Source of the DNA: Pocillopora verrucosa
Lineage: Eukaryota; Cnidaria; Anthozoa; Scleractinia; Pocilloporidae
Assembly (NCBI RefSeq): GCF_036669915.1
Contig: NC_089322.1
Location: 8,188,371-8,252,370, forward strand
Reading direction: 5' to 3'
DNA length: 64,000 bases
A program made the position numbers and the translations under genes. Positions within the stretch are counted from its first letter, which is position 1, and every line of letters starts with the position of its first letter. The notes beneath the pieces are model-generated. The model was given only the letters and a program-made list of their open reading frames with translations, did not search any database and had not been told where the DNA came from. Shown piece after piece: positions 36,201-47,404 of this stretch.

Positions 36201-36943
36201 CTGGAGGAGAGAGATAGAAACTGCCAGTGCCAGCATCTGTGAAACACTTTCCTCGTCCATGGATCCGTTACATTAAAATCTTAGCTCTTTCACTTTCACG
36301 TGCGATTCTTTCAAAATTCGACACAAAGTGAAGCGGAGAGGTTAACAAGCAGAGAGGGAAACGGAAATTATAATCATGAGAATGGCAAAAGATCTTTACT
36401 TTTTCTCCCAAAAACTCCTCAAATAGGGATCAAGAGGAAGGTTTATCTTAAACTAGAAGCATTCCGTCGGTAAAATCCCTTTTCTGTGGTCCGTTTATGC
36501 ATATATGGGCCTCTCATGATCGATATTGTAGTCTACAGTAGACTTGTAGTCACGGGGATGAAGTATAATAATTCTTCGGTTTAGCGTACTACCTGGTTTG
36601 TTGTGAACGCTGAGCAGTTCAGAAGCGCAACAAGAAGCTTCTCTAACATATGATCCTCTACTTTTTCAAGAAGCTCTAGTAAAGAAGCCATCGTTCCTTT
36701 GGTAAACTCGCCATGTCCGTTCTCATTTAGTATTTCCGCCAACTCTTGTTTTATCACGAAGGAACTACCACTGTCATCTTCGCGCAGTTTGTGCAACGAT
36801 TCAAAAACATCTGTGATACTTCCTTTCTTCTTCTTTCCCTTGTATTCTCTTAGATAATAAATACCAAATGTTATTGCAAGAGCTGCACACACAGAGCAAA
36901 CTCCAAAAAGAACAATTCTCGTCGTCTTTCCGGTGGCCTCCAT
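33244..36943 (-). CDS. ARMC10: Armadillo repeat-containing protein 10
   Basis: Six exons, all joined in phase 0: 36943-36593, 35551-35417, 35224-35039, 34697-34626, 34545-34435, 33390-33244. They give 333 aa (vertebrate ARMC10 about 343). Residues about 8-30 are a membrane anchor (IVLFGVCSVCAALAITFGIYYL) followed by a basic KGKKKKG stretch, the outer mitochondrial membrane/ER anchor pattern of the family. The rest is armadillo repeats: LLELLEKVEDHMLEKLLVALL, GLSRLVTLLTHPKKTI, HLKLMVNLSV, VLRLLVNLSCN, VLRAVTIVANLLS. Each exon holds about one repeat. The ATG at 36943 is taken because the upstream in-frame codon is TTG. The family influences mitochondrial distribution and fission. The identity could also be another ARMC10/ARMCX-type member. 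Confidence 0.88.
33475..34230. repeat. (TCAG)n microsatellite with TCAA variants (ARMC10 intron 5)
   Basis: About 750 bp of 4-bp units, mostly TCAG, with TCAA interspersed every 12-24 bp. It includes a 106-bp higher-order duplication: the two copies start GAATTCATTC at 34008 and 34114 and are nearly identical. In ARMC10 pre-mRNA it reads (CUGA)n. Confidence 0.95.
34890..35000 (+). repeat. MITE family B fragment (ARMC10 intron 3)
   Basis: AGCCCTTCACATCCTAACATC through GGTGCTGACAAGGAGAATTTG to ATCAAGAGCTTCTTG, truncated about 40 bp from exon 3. Confidence 0.65.
35635..35780. repeat. Inverted repeat (ARMC10 intron 1)
   Basis: GGTTCAATTTTATCCTTGG pairs with CCAAGGATAAAGTTGAACC, and TTCAAATTTTAT pairs with ATAAAATTTGAA, around a T-rich loop of about 70 bp. 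A foldback element. Confidence 0.75.
35877..36085 (-). repeat. MITE family C copy (ARMC10 intron 1)
   Basis: TTAACCCTTTAACTACCATG to GGGAGTTAAAGGGTTAAAAG. One of the best-preserved copies. Confidence 0.8.
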
Positions 36944-37042
36944 GTTGGTTTTCCTGTTGTGTATGTCATATAACACCAATATAGCTTCCTGTTCTTAGTA
37001 GCCTCGCCTTCACAGCTGAAGTGCGGTTAAGCTAAGGAAAAC
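36944..37042. promoter_or_regulatory. 99-bp bidirectional promoter ARMC10 / GEMIN2
   Basis: Only 99 bp separate the two divergent start codons, so both promoters and both 5' leaders share this interval or overlap the neighbouring exon. It holds TTTTCCTG and CTTCCTG ETS-type words. There is no TATA box and no YY1-type word. Confidence 0.65.
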
Positions 37043-40000
37043 ATGGAGCCAGTATTAGGAACTTTTGGACACGAAGGCTGGGAAAATGATGATGGATTCG
37101 ACGAATCGAAGCTTCCATCGTCTGGTTATGAATATCTCCGAAGAGTTCAGTAAGTATCAAAATTCGGAATATCGTTTTAAATGTCATTAAAATCCCTCAT
37201 GCATGGCTTTTGAATTCAATATTTTGCACTCTGTCTTCACAACTGTCCACATTTGCATGCATACTCAACTCTTCAACTCCCAAGATCTGATTTTTAATTC
37301 TCCCCTCTACCTGCTACACATTTCTTGTAACTAAGTTGTAAGAATTTGATGTCAGATCAAGATAACTTCTACCTGATAAGTTTGAGTATTCTCAATACCT
37401 GTTTGCAGGATATTGTATGGATATTTTGGGAAGAAGTTACATGTTATTCACTTCTGGGTGCTTAAGGGTTGAAAGAAGACAATTTTGTTTCCAGGTTAGA
37501 AGCTATGCAGTGCCCTGATGTTGTAGTGGCCAGTTTTGACACCAACAGCTTCCAAAGCAAGCAGACTGTTCATGTTAATGAGGTACATGTTCTATTTTGC
37601 TCAAACAACTGACATAAGCAATTCATATTTTGATTTTAAAATTAGCTGACACACAGATACACAGCGTGATCAAGAAAAAATAATTGATCAGCATGATAAG
37701 ATTTGAAAAGGAACCAAAAATTGTTTTGGAAATAAAGTAGCTCATCAGTGATGTGTTGCTGGTGTGAAAAAAAAAAAAATAATAATACTACTGAAAATGG
37801 AAAAAACAAAAATAGTGCCATTTTGTTCTTTGAGCTTGACTTCATTTTAGTTAATATTGGATAACAACTTAACAACTTGTAAATCATTAGCATCGCAGTT
37901 GGTCTGTTGGACGGCAGCCTTCTGATCAGCCGTGCCACCTGTGAATAAGACTCCCCTTGTATGATGGGTATCATGTAAACAGATAGTAAGAAAAGAGCGT
38001 GTTGCTTTCCACTTTTACTTTTAAGTGAGTTAGTAGGAATTGAGGGACATAAACTTATGTTGTATGCTGCCCCTTTTGTAAGATAGTAGGAATTGTGGAA
38101 CAACAGCAAACATTGTAGACTGCTCCTTTCATAAGTTAATAGAAATTGTGAGACAACAATAAACATTGTTACAGACTTAGACTTTCACTCAATGCAGCAA
38201 GCACTGTGATTGATTGATTCTTGATTACATGCCCCTGATCAAATTCAAATGTATCCTGACGGGGATACAATTGCACAGTTGTTGCCTGCATGCCAAATAC
38301 AACAGCACATTAAATATTTTGTTTGTTTTTGCATGAATATGATTGTTCAAGGGAAAGTCTAAGTAATTATATGACAAAGCACTTAATGTATGGTCCCTTT
38401 GGAAAACTAGTTAGTTTTGTTTTCCCTTGAGTCCTGATAATTCCCATGACAAAGTCAGTGCTCTCAGGAAAACAAAACTAACTGTTTCCCTTGAGATACA
38501 TTAAGTGTATATTGTATTCTACTCCTCTTGTAATTGGCTGTTGTGATCTGTTTCTCAGAGATCTGGTTGGTCACCAGCTCCAGCTGGATTTGCCCCTTCG
38601 ACTGATTGGCAGATGGAACAAGCTGCAGATTTTGCCGAAATCAGACAAGTAAGTGCTTACTATTAAACTTGTGCATTCCTCTCATTGGCAAAAATAAGTA
38701 TACTTCCCATGCTATCTGAAACTAGCAAAATCAATGGTGTATAAGTTACAACTTAGCTTTCTCATTGCACAGTTTTAGAAGATTTGTTCCCTTCTGTTGT
38801 CTTCTTACTCCCTTCACTTCAGACTTTGTTGTAGCCTAGGACATTCATAGTTTGCCTTTCTTTCTGATCTTAAGGTCACTGATTCTGTGATTTCATTTAC
38901 TCATGACCCTGCCTGGTGAAATTCTTGTCACAGCATCCCATAGTTGTTCTTGTTGTCTTTTGCTTTCTCTTTTTTGGCAGCCCTAGTTTTTGTTTACTTT
39001 TGGGGTTCCAGTAAAGGACCTGCCTGGTAATACATTAGCACATGATTTCCTAGTCAGAGTTTGGCAAATTCATTCTTGCATCTTCCTCCTGATTTGAATC
39101 AGCATTCTTCTTCCACCTTTTGCTTTCATGGATATTTATTGGTGTAACATTATAGCATTTCTTCAGACTCAATTTGAAAAAATTTTTGACAAGGTATTTT
39201 ACAGGAGACTCTTTTACTATTTGAGGTTGTGTCAAACACAACATTCTTTTTTTCTCTCTAATTTTTCAGAAACTTGTTTACCATCGATCAAAGCTTGGAA
39301 AAGAGGATTCCACAAAGTTAACATTGGTAAACCCACAGCATAATTTACTGATTAAAATCATCAAACTTTTTACACCTAGAAGTGTTTGACAATTCACAAT
39401 TTCAAAAGATTATTCAGAAAAAGGTAAAGAGAATTTAGAGACTTGTGGTTGTTATCTTGATCAAACATAAAATTCTCCCAGCCAATTTTATGAAGAAATA
39501 TTTAAGCAGTGACATGGGAGAATAACTAATTAGATCATGAAGCTGGTGGACACATCGCTTGGTCCTCACTGTCTGTGCTTTTGGAGAGGTCAGTCATGAT
39601 ATTCATTTAATTTTCTTACTTGTCGGTCAATTCTGTAGTTATTGCTTTCTATTATTTTATATATTGTACAGCCAAAGAAATCTGATTCTATGGGATGGTG
39701 CCGCTTTTGTCTTGGAGAACAAACTACTATGAAAATATTTGGCAGGTAATTGTAGACACTTTTCAAGAAACATAATAGTTTTAAGTTATCTCAATTGCCG
39801 TGGTCAATTCTGATGTTGGTCATGAAGTTTCGACTGCTTGTCTTCTACCAGCAAGGTGAACTGTTTGGAGAAAGTAAAATGCAGTTCAATTCAATACAAA
39901 CCTTCATTTGCCTCATGTGCATTCAGCTTTAGTTAGACACTCCAAGCTATGATTGATATTTTGAATTTGTGCAACAGTTAGTACTGGATGCCATATCATA

Positions 40001-43000
40001 CCTGTATTAATTAAACCTTGTTACTGTTGGAACAGAAAAGATAACAAGAAAAGTGTTAAGGATGAAGATTTGTTGGAAAGTAGTGATTCGCAAGGCACCG
40101 ATCAGGTCTGTTCATTTTAATATTGTTGTTACTAGTGTTATAATAATTACTAATAATTAGTATAAATAAAATACTGTTATCATCATCATTTCATGGTGAA
40201 AGAGCCGATGATGGGCAAAGGTGCAAAAGACTAACAAATAATTGCAAATGACAAATCAATAAAATTTACAAAGTTCAATTTCAAAATGTGCAGCATAACT
40301 CCTGGTGCATGTAAATAATTATTCAAAATCCTGTTGCAGGACGGGACACCTCCTTTATTGAGTGTTGTTCTTCAAATTAATCAAGTAAGTCAGGCTGCAA
40401 ATATCGTAAATAGTAACGTTGTGTTAAGGACTTTGTTGCCGTAGCGATGAATTTGTCGAAGCTCCCTAACTCAGCAAGATTTGAAAATTGAGTTCTGACC
40501 ATATCTTAGATGTTCCTTTTTCTTTGCTGTTTTTTGTTTGTTTGTTTGTTTTATAGGTGTGTGTGTGCACACTTCCGTCTTTCATACCTTAATCGAACTC
40601 AGATCCCTTTCCAGCTTTTCTGTAGGTGTCACGCAATGCTCTTGTTGTGTGACATCCAGAATAACAGTTGGGAAGAAAACCACACAGCCTTGCGAGTAGG
40701 TCCTTGTTATAAGCGCATCGGCACCACCGTTTCTTCCCAGTTCCCTCGCGGAAAATTATAGGCCTTGCGCAACGCGAGTCGTCGAGAGGTTACAAGGGTT
40801 CTAGCTCTAGTCTGGCGCTAGTTTTTGTCAAAACGACTGGACTTGTCATCTTTTACTTACCAGAAAGCTACATTCGTGGGAGAATACACGGGATAAAAAT
40901 AAAATAAAATAAATAAATAAATATAAATAAATAAAAAAACAAAAAAACGATAGCTTCCTTGCAGGCCCTCGGTTTTAGTGCCAGACCCCCACCGAACCCT
41001 CTTCCTGACTCGTCACAAATCTTCCCACGGACAGAGAAACACGCGTCCGCCACAAAGATCACGAAAAAATCGGATCCACTGTGAAATTACAAGCAATTTG
41101 GAAGGTGCTATTTCCTAGACTGTTTTGTTTTAGTCGAAATTACATTTACTTTACAGGCCACTTTGCTGCAAGTTTTAGAATTCCACGTTGAATGGCTGGA
41201 AGAAATCGGATTTTCTCATGACCAGGTAAAGCTATTCAAACTAAAATTTGGACGTATTGGTCTAATACAATCGGTATGGTCCAATTAGCGATGTCATGAA
41301 ATAAGGAGATGAGTGGACTTTTATTTCATTTGTGGCGTTTAAATTTGTCGTTAGTCGTGATTATATAAAGACGGGCAGGACTTTAAACGTCTATCTGGAT
41401 ATGTGTTGGTTTTGCGCGTTTCACGCGAAAGTTTAAAGCACCGTTCTACCTGCTCAATTTTCCGCTTTACATCAACCCATACAGCCAACGATGTGCCTGT
41501 AGTTTAGAAAATATACTGTTTTTCAGTGTATTTTATTGCCACGGTCAGAGAAACGTGCGTCCACTACTAAGATGTACATTTTTATCCTCTTCTTGAAACA
41601 TTTATTTATCTCGTGCTAAATGCGATTTTTCGTCAGCGAACTGTCCGATATGGCAAATCTACGTAATTTCAGAATCGTCCCTCCAAATCCTTACTCTGCA
41701 TCTTGAAATAATTCTTACACGTGCATTTTTTTTAAAGGGGAAGTGGTTTTATGCTCTTCTTGTTTGTCTGGAGAAGCCACTTTTACCAGGAACCACCTCA
41801 CTACTTCGCACTCTCGCCAGACTCTGCGCAACCCTGAGAGCATCGTTGGTATGTACTTATGATCTGTTAAAATTCAAAGGTACGATGCTTAACGCTAATC
41901 AGCGAACTTATCATGACTGACTGGCGCAAAACCAAATCTAAAGTACTTACGAAAACGAATCAGGGTAAAGATATATGTTCAGTAACCAATTAGAATTCAG
42001 AACGACGACGCGTAATCTTCTTTAAGCGCGGGAAAACGCAATGAGTAGGTAGCTGTTTTTTTCGATGGTAGCAGGCAATTTTCAGACCAATCGCAGAATG
42101 TAAAAATGGAAAGAAAAATCATTAAAATTTTCAATTACTTTCGACACCTTACTTGAAATCTCTCGACACTTAATATTGTTTTCGGCTACTTTTCCGCTCT
42201 CGCCAGATGACTGCTACATTATGTTGTCTCCAGTCATAACCTTGGTCATGCAGCGTTGGTCGCCTTCAACTGATCCTCAACAACAAAGCGAGGAAGAAAA
42301 AAAACACAGAATAACAAACACCACAAAATGATCTCTCCCCCTTCACCCCCTCCCTAGAAAAAGTTAGTATTTTGGATTGTATATGTTCCCTCATTTCTGA
42401 AAATTTATCATAAAAATTGGCGACTGCCGGTCATCCAGTTATTTAAGAACCATGATCGGCAGGACCACACACAATTTCCAGAGTGTCAACATTCAAGGCC
42501 CCGTACTTTGAGAAAGCGTAAACCAAGTGATTGACATACGATTCGTATAACCAAAGTGTACAATCAACGCGAAACAAAAAAGAGAATTTACAGTTTTCAA
42601 CAAAATATAGCTTCATTCTAACTTTAAATCACAAAATCATCATGAAGTACTTTTTGTGATAAATTTGCTTTTTTCTAGTACCCATTTCAAGTTTTTTTTT
42701 TTTTTGCGATCTATGAAGATCGCGCGCTCAAAAGTTTGTTTTTCCGGCTCTTGGTGTTTTGTAATTCCATTTCCTTTAGAGAAAAAACATCTTTCTCTAT
42801 TTCTTTACCTAGCTGAAAATTTACCTTCTCTCCTATACAAACATTACGCTATTGACATTGCTAATCCTAGCAGTATGCAGGACGTGTGTTATATGAACTT
42901 CGTAATAGACCTAGCTCACCGTGGAGTCTCTTTGGCTCAGTGGTAGAGCATCGGAGCGCGGAATCCAAAAGGTCTGAGGTTCGATTCCTCGTGGAGACTC

Positions 43001-46000
43001 AGAACCTTTTCTTAGTCCCACGCTGGTGACAAGACGAAAAACATCTTCTCTATTTCTTTGCCGAACTCAAAATTTACCATGTCTCTTTTTTTCTGTCAAT
43101 TTCTTTTGTCGCCGATTTCCATATTACCACAGTCTTAGAGTGCCGATTTATCCGTGAATATGGAAATTTTGGCAAGAGAAGAAGCTATTTCCTCTATAAA
43201 ATGTCGTCTGAAGCACGTACTTGAGCAGCCATTTTGATTTCTTGCTTACCCATTTCAAACCATTTGACCACATAGCTAAAACGGTCTATTGGCCGTTTGT
43301 GTTGAAGATCGCGAAACACCCGCCCCCCTTACTGAGTAATCTTGTGTTAAAATATTATCAGTCGTGTGCGCCAATCGAAGGCTTTTGCATTGTTCTTGTC
43401 TCTTTTGTTGCCGACGCAACATAACCTGTTTTTTGATCCGGTTCGACAGGTTTTTTATTTTACGGACCAAATGTTCTTCTCTAAAAGTGGTAGAGTTGTG
43501 AGAATTTTTTGCTCCATCGAAATAAAACCAATACTTCCTACTGGTGTGTTCTCAAAATCTCGTCACCAAGGTGTTGCGCCAGATAGAGGAGGAAAATGTG
43601 CGTTTACAAGGGGATCTTTTACCTTAAAAGCGAGAATTTAGGCAGTGATTACATAAGCTAAGGCTACTCACGTTTCGTCGTGTTTTGTGCTCGCTGTTAT
43701 CATCCAAGAAAGAAACGTGATACGTGCTTCCAAATGAGTTTGGTTTTACACGTCGAGGATTTTCCGAACTTGTCGTCAATAATGCGAGAAATTCAACGGT
43801 TAGACAAATGGAACACTCTCCGTAATCTCGCTGCCAAGGATACTGACTCAATCAAGAGCAACGCAAATGGAAGGAGGCTAAGGTTCAATACCATACTGCA
43901 GGTGCAAATGATAAAACGCATCAAAAACCGCGGGCGGTTGACAAGCCTGCCAACGGCAAGCGCGCCTCAAGTCGTCAAGCGACGAGATCGTATTCAAAGC
44001 GCTCCTTGTCCGTGCATTGATCCTGCCGTCATGGAAGGCGACGGTCGACTGACTGAGAATGCGAAAAAGCTCAGTAATGAGGAACTTGCTCTGTTGTACG
44101 AGGACATTCTCAAACCACTGGATTTTTTCTCCATCTTGCACGAAAGGAGAAGGCAAAATGAAGAACTGCTCTGACTAACAGTGCTGCACCATTTATATCA
44201 CTTTGTATCATAAAAATTAATTTAATATTTCGCTGTCGTTTTTAATACCAAAATAGTCATCAAATGGCACATTACAAGAACAAACTGACTTTCCCTTTGG
44301 CTCAATTTCTCCTTTTTTAAATTCATGCTTATCTCGTTCTTTTTTTCTTTTGGTTTGCTCTAATGTCACCTCAAAAATTTCAATTGCTGATTAGTATATT
44401 GCGATTTCTGTTATCGGGGAAACTCAGACGCGACTTAACTGTTACACAACTTAATACAACAAATTTCCACAGTGAGTCGTTGGAACCGTTCAGGGCTTGG
44501 AACGTAGACAATCGCATATGGAAATTTTCGCAAAGATGCCGGAAAATCCTTGGGAAAGTTACCTTGCAAGGTGTTTGGTTTAAAGAGCAATCTAAAAAGA
44601 GAAATGAAAGATGCTTTGAGAAAGGTAATCCAATCGATATGTTGGCTAAACTACCCTCAGGTGTCACTAACCGAGTGTCGTTCGAAATTAAGGGAGATCG
44701 TGGGATTTGGGTTTTTCGGGCAATAAACATGGCAGGCTTTTTCGTTTTCTCTTTATCAAAATGCGCAAATAATCTCGTAGTCCTTTGATGACCCGTTAGC
44801 GTTAGTTCCGCTGTAACAGAATTCTTTCACTTCTTGTAGATACGCATGTAAAAAAAAACCAAACGAGCAAAAATGAAAAAAAAAAGGAAAATTATTTCGT
44901 AAATGTATTCTTATTACGTTTATGTCAGTTAGGAATAGCGATTTTGTGAAATTTATGCATTGCTTTCTTTACCTTGTATGATAAATTTGCCATTAAATGA
45001 ATTTATGCCAACTTCTGTTGATTTAAATTTTTTTCAAAATTGGATCTATCAGGGATGATTTGAGAAATTTCCGAGGGAAAGTTTCTGTTTGTTACATAAT
45101 TCAAAACTGGTGAATATTTTTTTGTGGAACCCTTTGCTTTTTGAGAAGTCTGTTTTCTTCACTTTTTTCGATGCAAGGTGGTTTCCATGGCAACAGTCAA
45201 AAGTAAGACTGACGTCATAACCTGTTGCGCCTATCTCATGAGGTTGACCACGAGATATTGCTGTTCAAAGTGGGGAGAATTTGTTGGTTCATCAGAGTAA
45301 CATGCTGTTGTGGATCACATGCCTGATGTTTTCTCCCAATCTTTAAGGTCGACGTTGTTTGACGCATGGACTCGTTAGCACTGACCTTGGAAGCGAATTG
45401 AAAGAACTGTAATTCAAAAGCCCTTTTGTTTTGTGTGATCAACTCTTAGACTAAAATAATACTAGCGAAGAAATTCACGCCCAAATCAAAATTAAGGCTG
45501 ATAAGCGAGTTTGTCGATTCATCTTGACAAACTCATTAATTTCGCGAGCAAATTGAACGATGAAATTGTGAAATAAGCGCCGAGTTTTTTTGGCTTTGAA
45601 TATGAGCACTGAATAATTTTTGTAAAATTTGTAGCGAGGGGATGAGCGACGGTCTAACTCACAATCAAACATGGCTGGTTGAATAAGACTTTAAGTGAGC
45701 GAACGGTGTGATTTGCGTTTGTGTTCAAAGTCTTCGCGTCCCTCGATCGATCTGTCATACTACGGAACGATGACTGGCTTAGAATGCCAGGAGGAATCGA
45801 CTGCTGTGCCAAGATTTCCTTAAACTGCTAAGGTGTTTTTTCATTTCACATGAGCGGAGAAAACAGTTGGCTTAAGATTAGGAAGTTTGAGAGTGAATCG
45901 TACACGTAGGCTTGTAAATAAAAAGGAAGCTTTTGTGGAGTCAAGACTTGATACAACTTGATTCCCATGAAATTTAACTGTTCTCATCAGCGAACATACA

Positions 46001-47404
46001 CACTTTATGCACTGTGTGATAGAAACAATATTTTATACAAGCAAATATCCTGGGCTTTTCTCTATACGAGCATTTCAATTCTTTCATATTGCAAGCTCAA
46101 AAAAAGCAATGCAAACTCAAGCAAAGGCGATGGATGCGTTAACCATTTAGCTCCTGTGACCAAGTCAGAATTTCTCCTGACAATATCAATGCAACATCAA
46201 GCAGACAAGTGATGAGAATAAAGAAAAATATCAATTAGGGGATTATTAGTTGATCTAATACCAAATTCTCCCAAGTAACATCACAAGAATCGTATGGTAT
46301 ACGGCAAGGAGAATTTCTAATGAGATCATGGGAGTGAAAGGGTTAAGAGAGCGCGGATCAAACGCCTTTCGCTGATCTGACAAGTTTGACTGAATAGGTA
46401 AAAAAATCAGTTCTGAGCTGTTTGAAAGGCGGGAAGCTAGGAAATGATAGTAAGAGTTTTCTCTTTTTTTTTCTTTATTTTTCTTTCTAGGAGTCACCTT
46501 ATCATCCATTGGTAACGCCACTGAATCTAATGATCACACTTGTCTCAAGGTATGTCGCTGATGATGTTTATTTGTTCACGAAGTTTACGCTTATGCGCCA
46601 ACATGATTATAGTTAAAGGATTAACATCAAGAGCTGTCGCTTGTTCTGTGCTTTCATTGACCCCTTAACACCCAAGATCTGATTGTTAATCCTCCCCTTT
46701 AGCTGCTACGTATTTCCCTGTAAATAAGTTACGAAAATTTGGTGTTAGGTCAAGATAACAACTCCTACCTGATAAGTTTGAGTATTCTTAGTTGCTGTTT
46801 GCTGGATCATGTATGGATATTATAGGAGGTGCCGGGTGGTTTAAAACAACGGCTCAGGTGAATGAGAAGCCGGTCATTACTTTCCATTGCTGAAATAAAC
46901 AATTTCAAACCCTACCTCGACAAAAAACACTTAAAACGTCTCCGGAGTTTTCGTCGGCAATTTATCATACAACTTGTTCACGTAACGCAGTCGAAGGTAA
47001 AAGAGACTTTCGAATATAGGGGATAAATTTCTAAGTAAACTGTGGTGCTGCGTCGGTTGGAGAGTATAAAAAGGGTAATTTAGTATTATCAACTGACTTG
47101 ATGACGTTAATTAGCCACCGTGAAGAGTTACAAAGCTGACATCTCAAGCGTTAGCCCTTCGTTAGAGCGAATGGAGGAATTGTGGGTTGTGTGTGTTCAT
47201 CTGCAGAAAATGGAGCTATGCTGCTAGTGAAAACATGATGGTGAGAAAAAAATAATACAAGAAGAGACTTAAAATTGGATGTGATCTAGTTTCAAGGACG
47301 GCTCACTGTTTTAGGTTGTTTACCTAAGCATTTTTTTTGTGGTCACCATTATTTTCTTGTTTCTCAGGTACTTTGGTCAGAGTGACCTAGCAGATCCCGG
47401 GTAA
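37043..47404 (+). CDS. GEMIN2: Gemin2, SMN complex subunit
   Basis: Eleven exons in phase give 268 aa (vertebrate 280): 37043-37149, 37495-37582, 38559-38648, 39270-39326, 39672-39745, 40036-40105, 40340-40384, 41157-41225, 41738-41848, 46491-46549, 47368-47404. Hallmarks: [108 protein letters not shown]. Gemin2 binds SMN through its C-terminal helical domain and clasps the SmD1/D2/F/E/G pentamer during snRNP assembly. The acidic middle linker ([16 protein letters not shown]) is typical of the family's variable loop. Intron 9 is 4.6 kb and contains an intronless ORF on the same strand. The gene is head-to-head with ARMC10. Confidence 0.96.
37269..37472 (+). repeat. MITE family A copy (GEMIN2 intron 1)
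   Basis: CTCTTCAACTCCCAAGATC to GGGTGCTTAAGGGTTGAAAG, ending about 20 bp before the exon 2 acceptor. Confidence 0.7.
38029..38170 (+). repeat. Three degenerate tandem units of about 55-58 bp
   Basis: TAGTAGGAATTGAGGGACA, TAGTAGGAATTGTGGAACAA and TAATAGAAATTGTGAGACAA start successive units, each with CTTTTGTAAG or CTTTCATAAG near its end. In GEMIN2 intron 2. Confidence 0.6.
38380..38510. repeat. Foldback element (GEMIN2 intron 2)
   Basis: Left arm CACTTAATGTATGGTCCC, then AGTTAGTTTTGTTTTCC. Right arm GGAAAACAAAACTAACT, then GATACATTAAGTG. Near-perfect inverted repeat of about 50 bp per arm. Confidence 0.75.
39370..39540 (-). repeat. Diverged MITE family A copy (GEMIN2 intron 4)
   Basis: Recognisable only by GTTATCTTGATCAAACATAAAATTCTCCC-like order of words and the GGTAAAGAGAATTTAG block. 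Strongly decayed. Confidence 0.4.
40880..40950 (+). repeat. A-rich (AAAT)n tract (GEMIN2 intron 7)
   Basis: About 70 bp of AAAT/AAAA units following GGGATAAAAAT. It could be the tail of a decayed retroposon, but no body was recognised. Confidence 0.5.
42770..43085 (+). mobile_element. tRNA-derived SINE with intact A and B boxes
   Basis: The tRNA-like part (about 42924-43000) has A box TGGCTCAGTGG, D arm GCTC/GAGC and B box GGTTCGATTCC, all canonical. The ends GAGTCTC and GAGACTC are perfectly complementary. The anticodon arm is not: TCGGA/ATCCA mispairs and the loop lacks U33, so this is not a working tRNA. The same block (ACATCTTTCTCTATTTCTTT...AAAATTTACC) lies on both sides of the tRNA part. 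This implies a tandem or dimeric unit of about 250 bp. A decayed relative is at 6855-7185. Confidence 0.75.
43734..44174 (+). CDS. Nested intronless ORF, 146 aa, unknown
   Basis: A single-exon ORF inside GEMIN2 intron 9 on the same strand, from ATG at 43734 (context CAAATGA). The frame is open 54 nt further upstream but without an ATG. The product starts [15 protein letters not shown], is basic in the middle ([22 protein letters not shown]), has a CPCID segment, and ends in an acidic/charged helix ([18 protein letters not shown], then RRRQNEELL). Codon composition looks coding-like and the stop is followed by AT-rich sequence. I do not recognise the family. It could be an independent gene, a retrocopy, or an alternative exon of GEMIN2. 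The opposite-strand ORF over the same interval is shorter and looks like a shadow. Confidence 0.5.
   Translation: MSLVLHVEDFPNLSSIMREIQRLDKWNTLRNLAAKDTDSIKSNANGRRLRFNTILQVQMIKRIKNRGRLTSLPTASAPQVVKRRDRIQSAPCPCIDPAVMEGDGRLTENAKKLSNEELALLYEDILKPLDFFSILHERRRQNEELL
45181..45217 (+). promoter_or_regulatory. RFX X-box plus CRE composite
   Basis: GTTTCCATGGCAAC at 45181-45194 is a canonical palindromic X-box for RFX factors. TGACGTCA at 45210-45217 is a full palindromic CRE, 15 bp further on. The composite lies in GEMIN2 intron 9, downstream of the nested ORF. X-box plus CRE is the X1-X2 layout known from MHC class II promoters and from some ciliary or neuronal genes. The role here is unknown. Confidence 0.5.
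46140..46345 (-). repeat. MITE family C copy (GEMIN2 intron 9)
   Basis: TTAACCATTTAGCTCCTGTG to GGGAGTGAAAGGGTTAAG, with interior ACAGAATTTCTCC-type complement and ATCAAGCAGACAAGTGATG. Confidence 0.75.
46660..46829 (+). repeat. MITE family A copy, 3' truncated (GEMIN2 intron 10)
   Basis: ACCCCTTAACACCCAAGATC through CTACCTGATAAGTTTG to ATGTATGGATATTATAGG. The right terminus is missing. Confidence 0.65.
46995..47175 (+). repeat. Foldback family D, left half (GEMIN2 intron 10)
   Basis: AAATTTCTAAGTAAACTGTGG, GGTAATTTAGTATTATCAAC, TAATTAGCCACCGTGAAGAG and GCGTTAGCCC match the left arm and terminus of 21061-21310. Confidence 0.6.

Noticed and set aside
37642..38166. 174-aa minus-strand ORF
   Set aside because: Covers three degenerate tandem units in GEMIN2 intron 2 with low-complexity content; no gene evidence.
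40558..40761. Possible extra GEMIN2 exon
   Set aside because: It has an acceptor-like TTATAG, but the flanking exons join in phase without it and the sequence has no Gemin2 similarity.
42924..43000. Functional tRNA gene
   Set aside because: The A and B boxes and the terminal pairing are good, but the anticodon stem mispairs, the loop lacks U33, and the flanking blocks repeat elsewhere. Treated as a SINE head.
44363..44788. 141-aa ORF in GEMIN2 intron 9
   Set aside because: It starts with ATG but has no recognisable motif, and an opposite-strand ORF of similar length overlaps it. Not enough support to call a gene.
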